Assembly (NCBI GenBank): GCA_037976565.1
Contig: CP137666.1
Location: 9,356,592-9,420,591 of the forward strand
DNA: 64,000 bases
Direction of reading: 5' to 3'
From: Mesocentrotus franciscanus
Lineage: Eukaryota; Echinodermata; Echinoidea; Camarodonta; Strongylocentrotidae
The notes under the pieces: generated by a model
What the model saw: the letters and a program-made list of their open reading frames with translations, nothing else
Told to the model about the DNA's origin: nothing
Database searches by the model: none
In this document: positions 63,352-64,000 of the stretch, in pieces
How the letters are laid out: every line of letters starts with the position of its first letter
Position numbering within the stretch: the first letter of the stretch is position 1
Program-made: the position numbers and the translations under genes

Positions 63352-64000
63352 CCGTGGGTTCACTGCATCACGCACAAATCTTTCGCCTTTACTAAAGATT
63401 TCCGTGCAGAGGACCGCTATGATCGGTATATAACAATTTATTATTGCCTCGTTTTCGGATGAGGCTCATAAACATGAAAAGAAAGCAAACCAATATTTCA
63501 TCACGATTTTGTACACAAATTATTACTGAGTAATTAATGCGTTGAAGCAATTTTACCCCACCCTAGCTCCCCCCGAAAAGGTACCATCAACTACTGTCTA
63601 ACGTTTGCAAAGTTAGCAGTTTAAATCTCAAATCTTTCGTATTAATATATCTTGCGGGCGTATTTCACTTCAGAATAGTTCAAAGCCTTGTCTGAAGTTT
63701 ATCTCAGCTGGCAACAGCACATGCCGACTGGGATTTCATCCTTCAAATTTTGTAGCTTCGTCTATGGTCAGTCGATCGGCGTCTGTGCAAATTTTAGACC
63801 GGTTTACTAACATATTCAAATTTATGAAAGTCTCTTGCCTGTAGAACCTTTATATAGTGACGAGTTATTGTATTAACCTATTACTAATGAATGAACTTCA
63901 ATACTTGGAATTCAGTCTGCATACACTACTTGTTACTATGTCGGGCAAGCCTAGGACAAGCTTTCAGATTTTCAAGGACAACCTTTCAAGAAGAAAAAAA
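63352..64000 (+). repeat. L module 21, cut by window end
   Basis: CCCTAGCTCCCCCCG subtype with AATCTTTCGTATTAATATAT. The array clearly continues to the right. Confidence 0.92.

Larger units (their letters stand above)
7546..64000 (+). repeat. Composite S/L satellite-like tandem array
   Basis: The whole stretch is built from 51 head-to-tail modules, S (about 1.14-1.20 kb) and L (about 0.84 kb), all in one orientation. Each begins with a shared 115-bp head (CCGTGGGTTCACTGC to GATGAGGC). Modules end in a shared boundary: S with ACTAACCATTGACTTACTAA, then ACTACTTACACC and GATAACTCGATCTGCATTC; L with the same start but ending GATAACTCGATCTTTATTCA. Order is mostly S-L, with S-S runs at 13908-18310, 38064-40431 and repeatedly after 50140. 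The array is still running at the right edge. Confidence 0.95.

Noticed and set aside
7546..64000. CRISPR array
   Set aside because: Units are 0.8-1.2 kb with no short repeat-spacer alternation, in eukaryotic DNA.
7546..64000. rDNA, histone, snRNA or tRNA gene cluster
   Set aside because: No rRNA, histone, U-snRNA or intact tRNA sequence is recognisable in S or L. GGTTCACTGC in the head only superficially resembles a B box.
7546..64000. Helitron/Helentron origin of the array, suggested by hairpins near unit ends
   Set aside because: No CTRR end, no Rep-helicase frame and no clear terminal motif were found; kept only as an untested idea.

Overview
The window looks like nuclear DNA of an animal. 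It is AT-rich, its one recognisable gene is split into small exons with GT-AG introns, and it carries SINE-like and MITE-like repeats. The gene family (DC-STAMP domain proteins) is metazoan. The repeat style would suit an echinoderm or another marine invertebrate, but I cannot name a species.

1-7.5 kb: ten consecutive exons (322-6769, + strand) of a DCST1/DCST2-like gene, a multi-pass membrane protein family required on sperm for gamete fusion. The exons give about 421 codons with compatible splice phases, except for one apparent 1-base deletion in the second exon (near 1081-1089). The N-terminal exons lie upstream of the window. The C-terminal exon(s) are not visible anywhere in the remaining 57 kb. 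The introns carry a 297-bp TA-flanked MITE (2798-3094), a probable tRNA-type SINE on the minus strand (about 4232-4395), a foldback-like ATTCCGAA repeat (about 1360-1702), a short inverted-terminus repeat (5396-5577) and microsatellites.

7.5-64 kb: one uninterrupted satellite-like array that runs off the right edge. It contains 51 modules of two related types. S is about 1.14-1.20 kb (29 modules) and L is about 0.84 kb (21 modules, the last cut by the window end); one chimeric edge module brings the total to 51. Every module opens with the same 115-bp head, which ends in a perfectly placed C(TTCG)G hairpin. S carries a second, inverted copy of the head about 350 bp later. Outside the head, S and L have diverged to faint similarity, yet the heads remain nearly identical everywhere.

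Two insertions sit inside certain L modules and were amplified with them. A 715-725-bp element with 27-bp terminal inverted repeats and a 7-bp target duplication occurs four times at one identical site. A 180-bp SINE with a 7SL/Alu-like 5' end and ATTCA duplications occurs five times at another identical site. These markers show higher-order units of about 4.9 kb (S, L+MITE, S, L+SINE), a block of about 9.2 kb duplicated roughly 22.1 kb apart, and a change to S-S-L order (about 3.2 kb) from 50 kb onward. The repeated ~100-aa reading frames in the array carry stops in many copies and do not look like genes.

The main candidates for something new are the constrained structured head, the composite satellite with two trapped transposons, and its position within or directly behind a gamete-fusion gene that has lost its last exon in this window.
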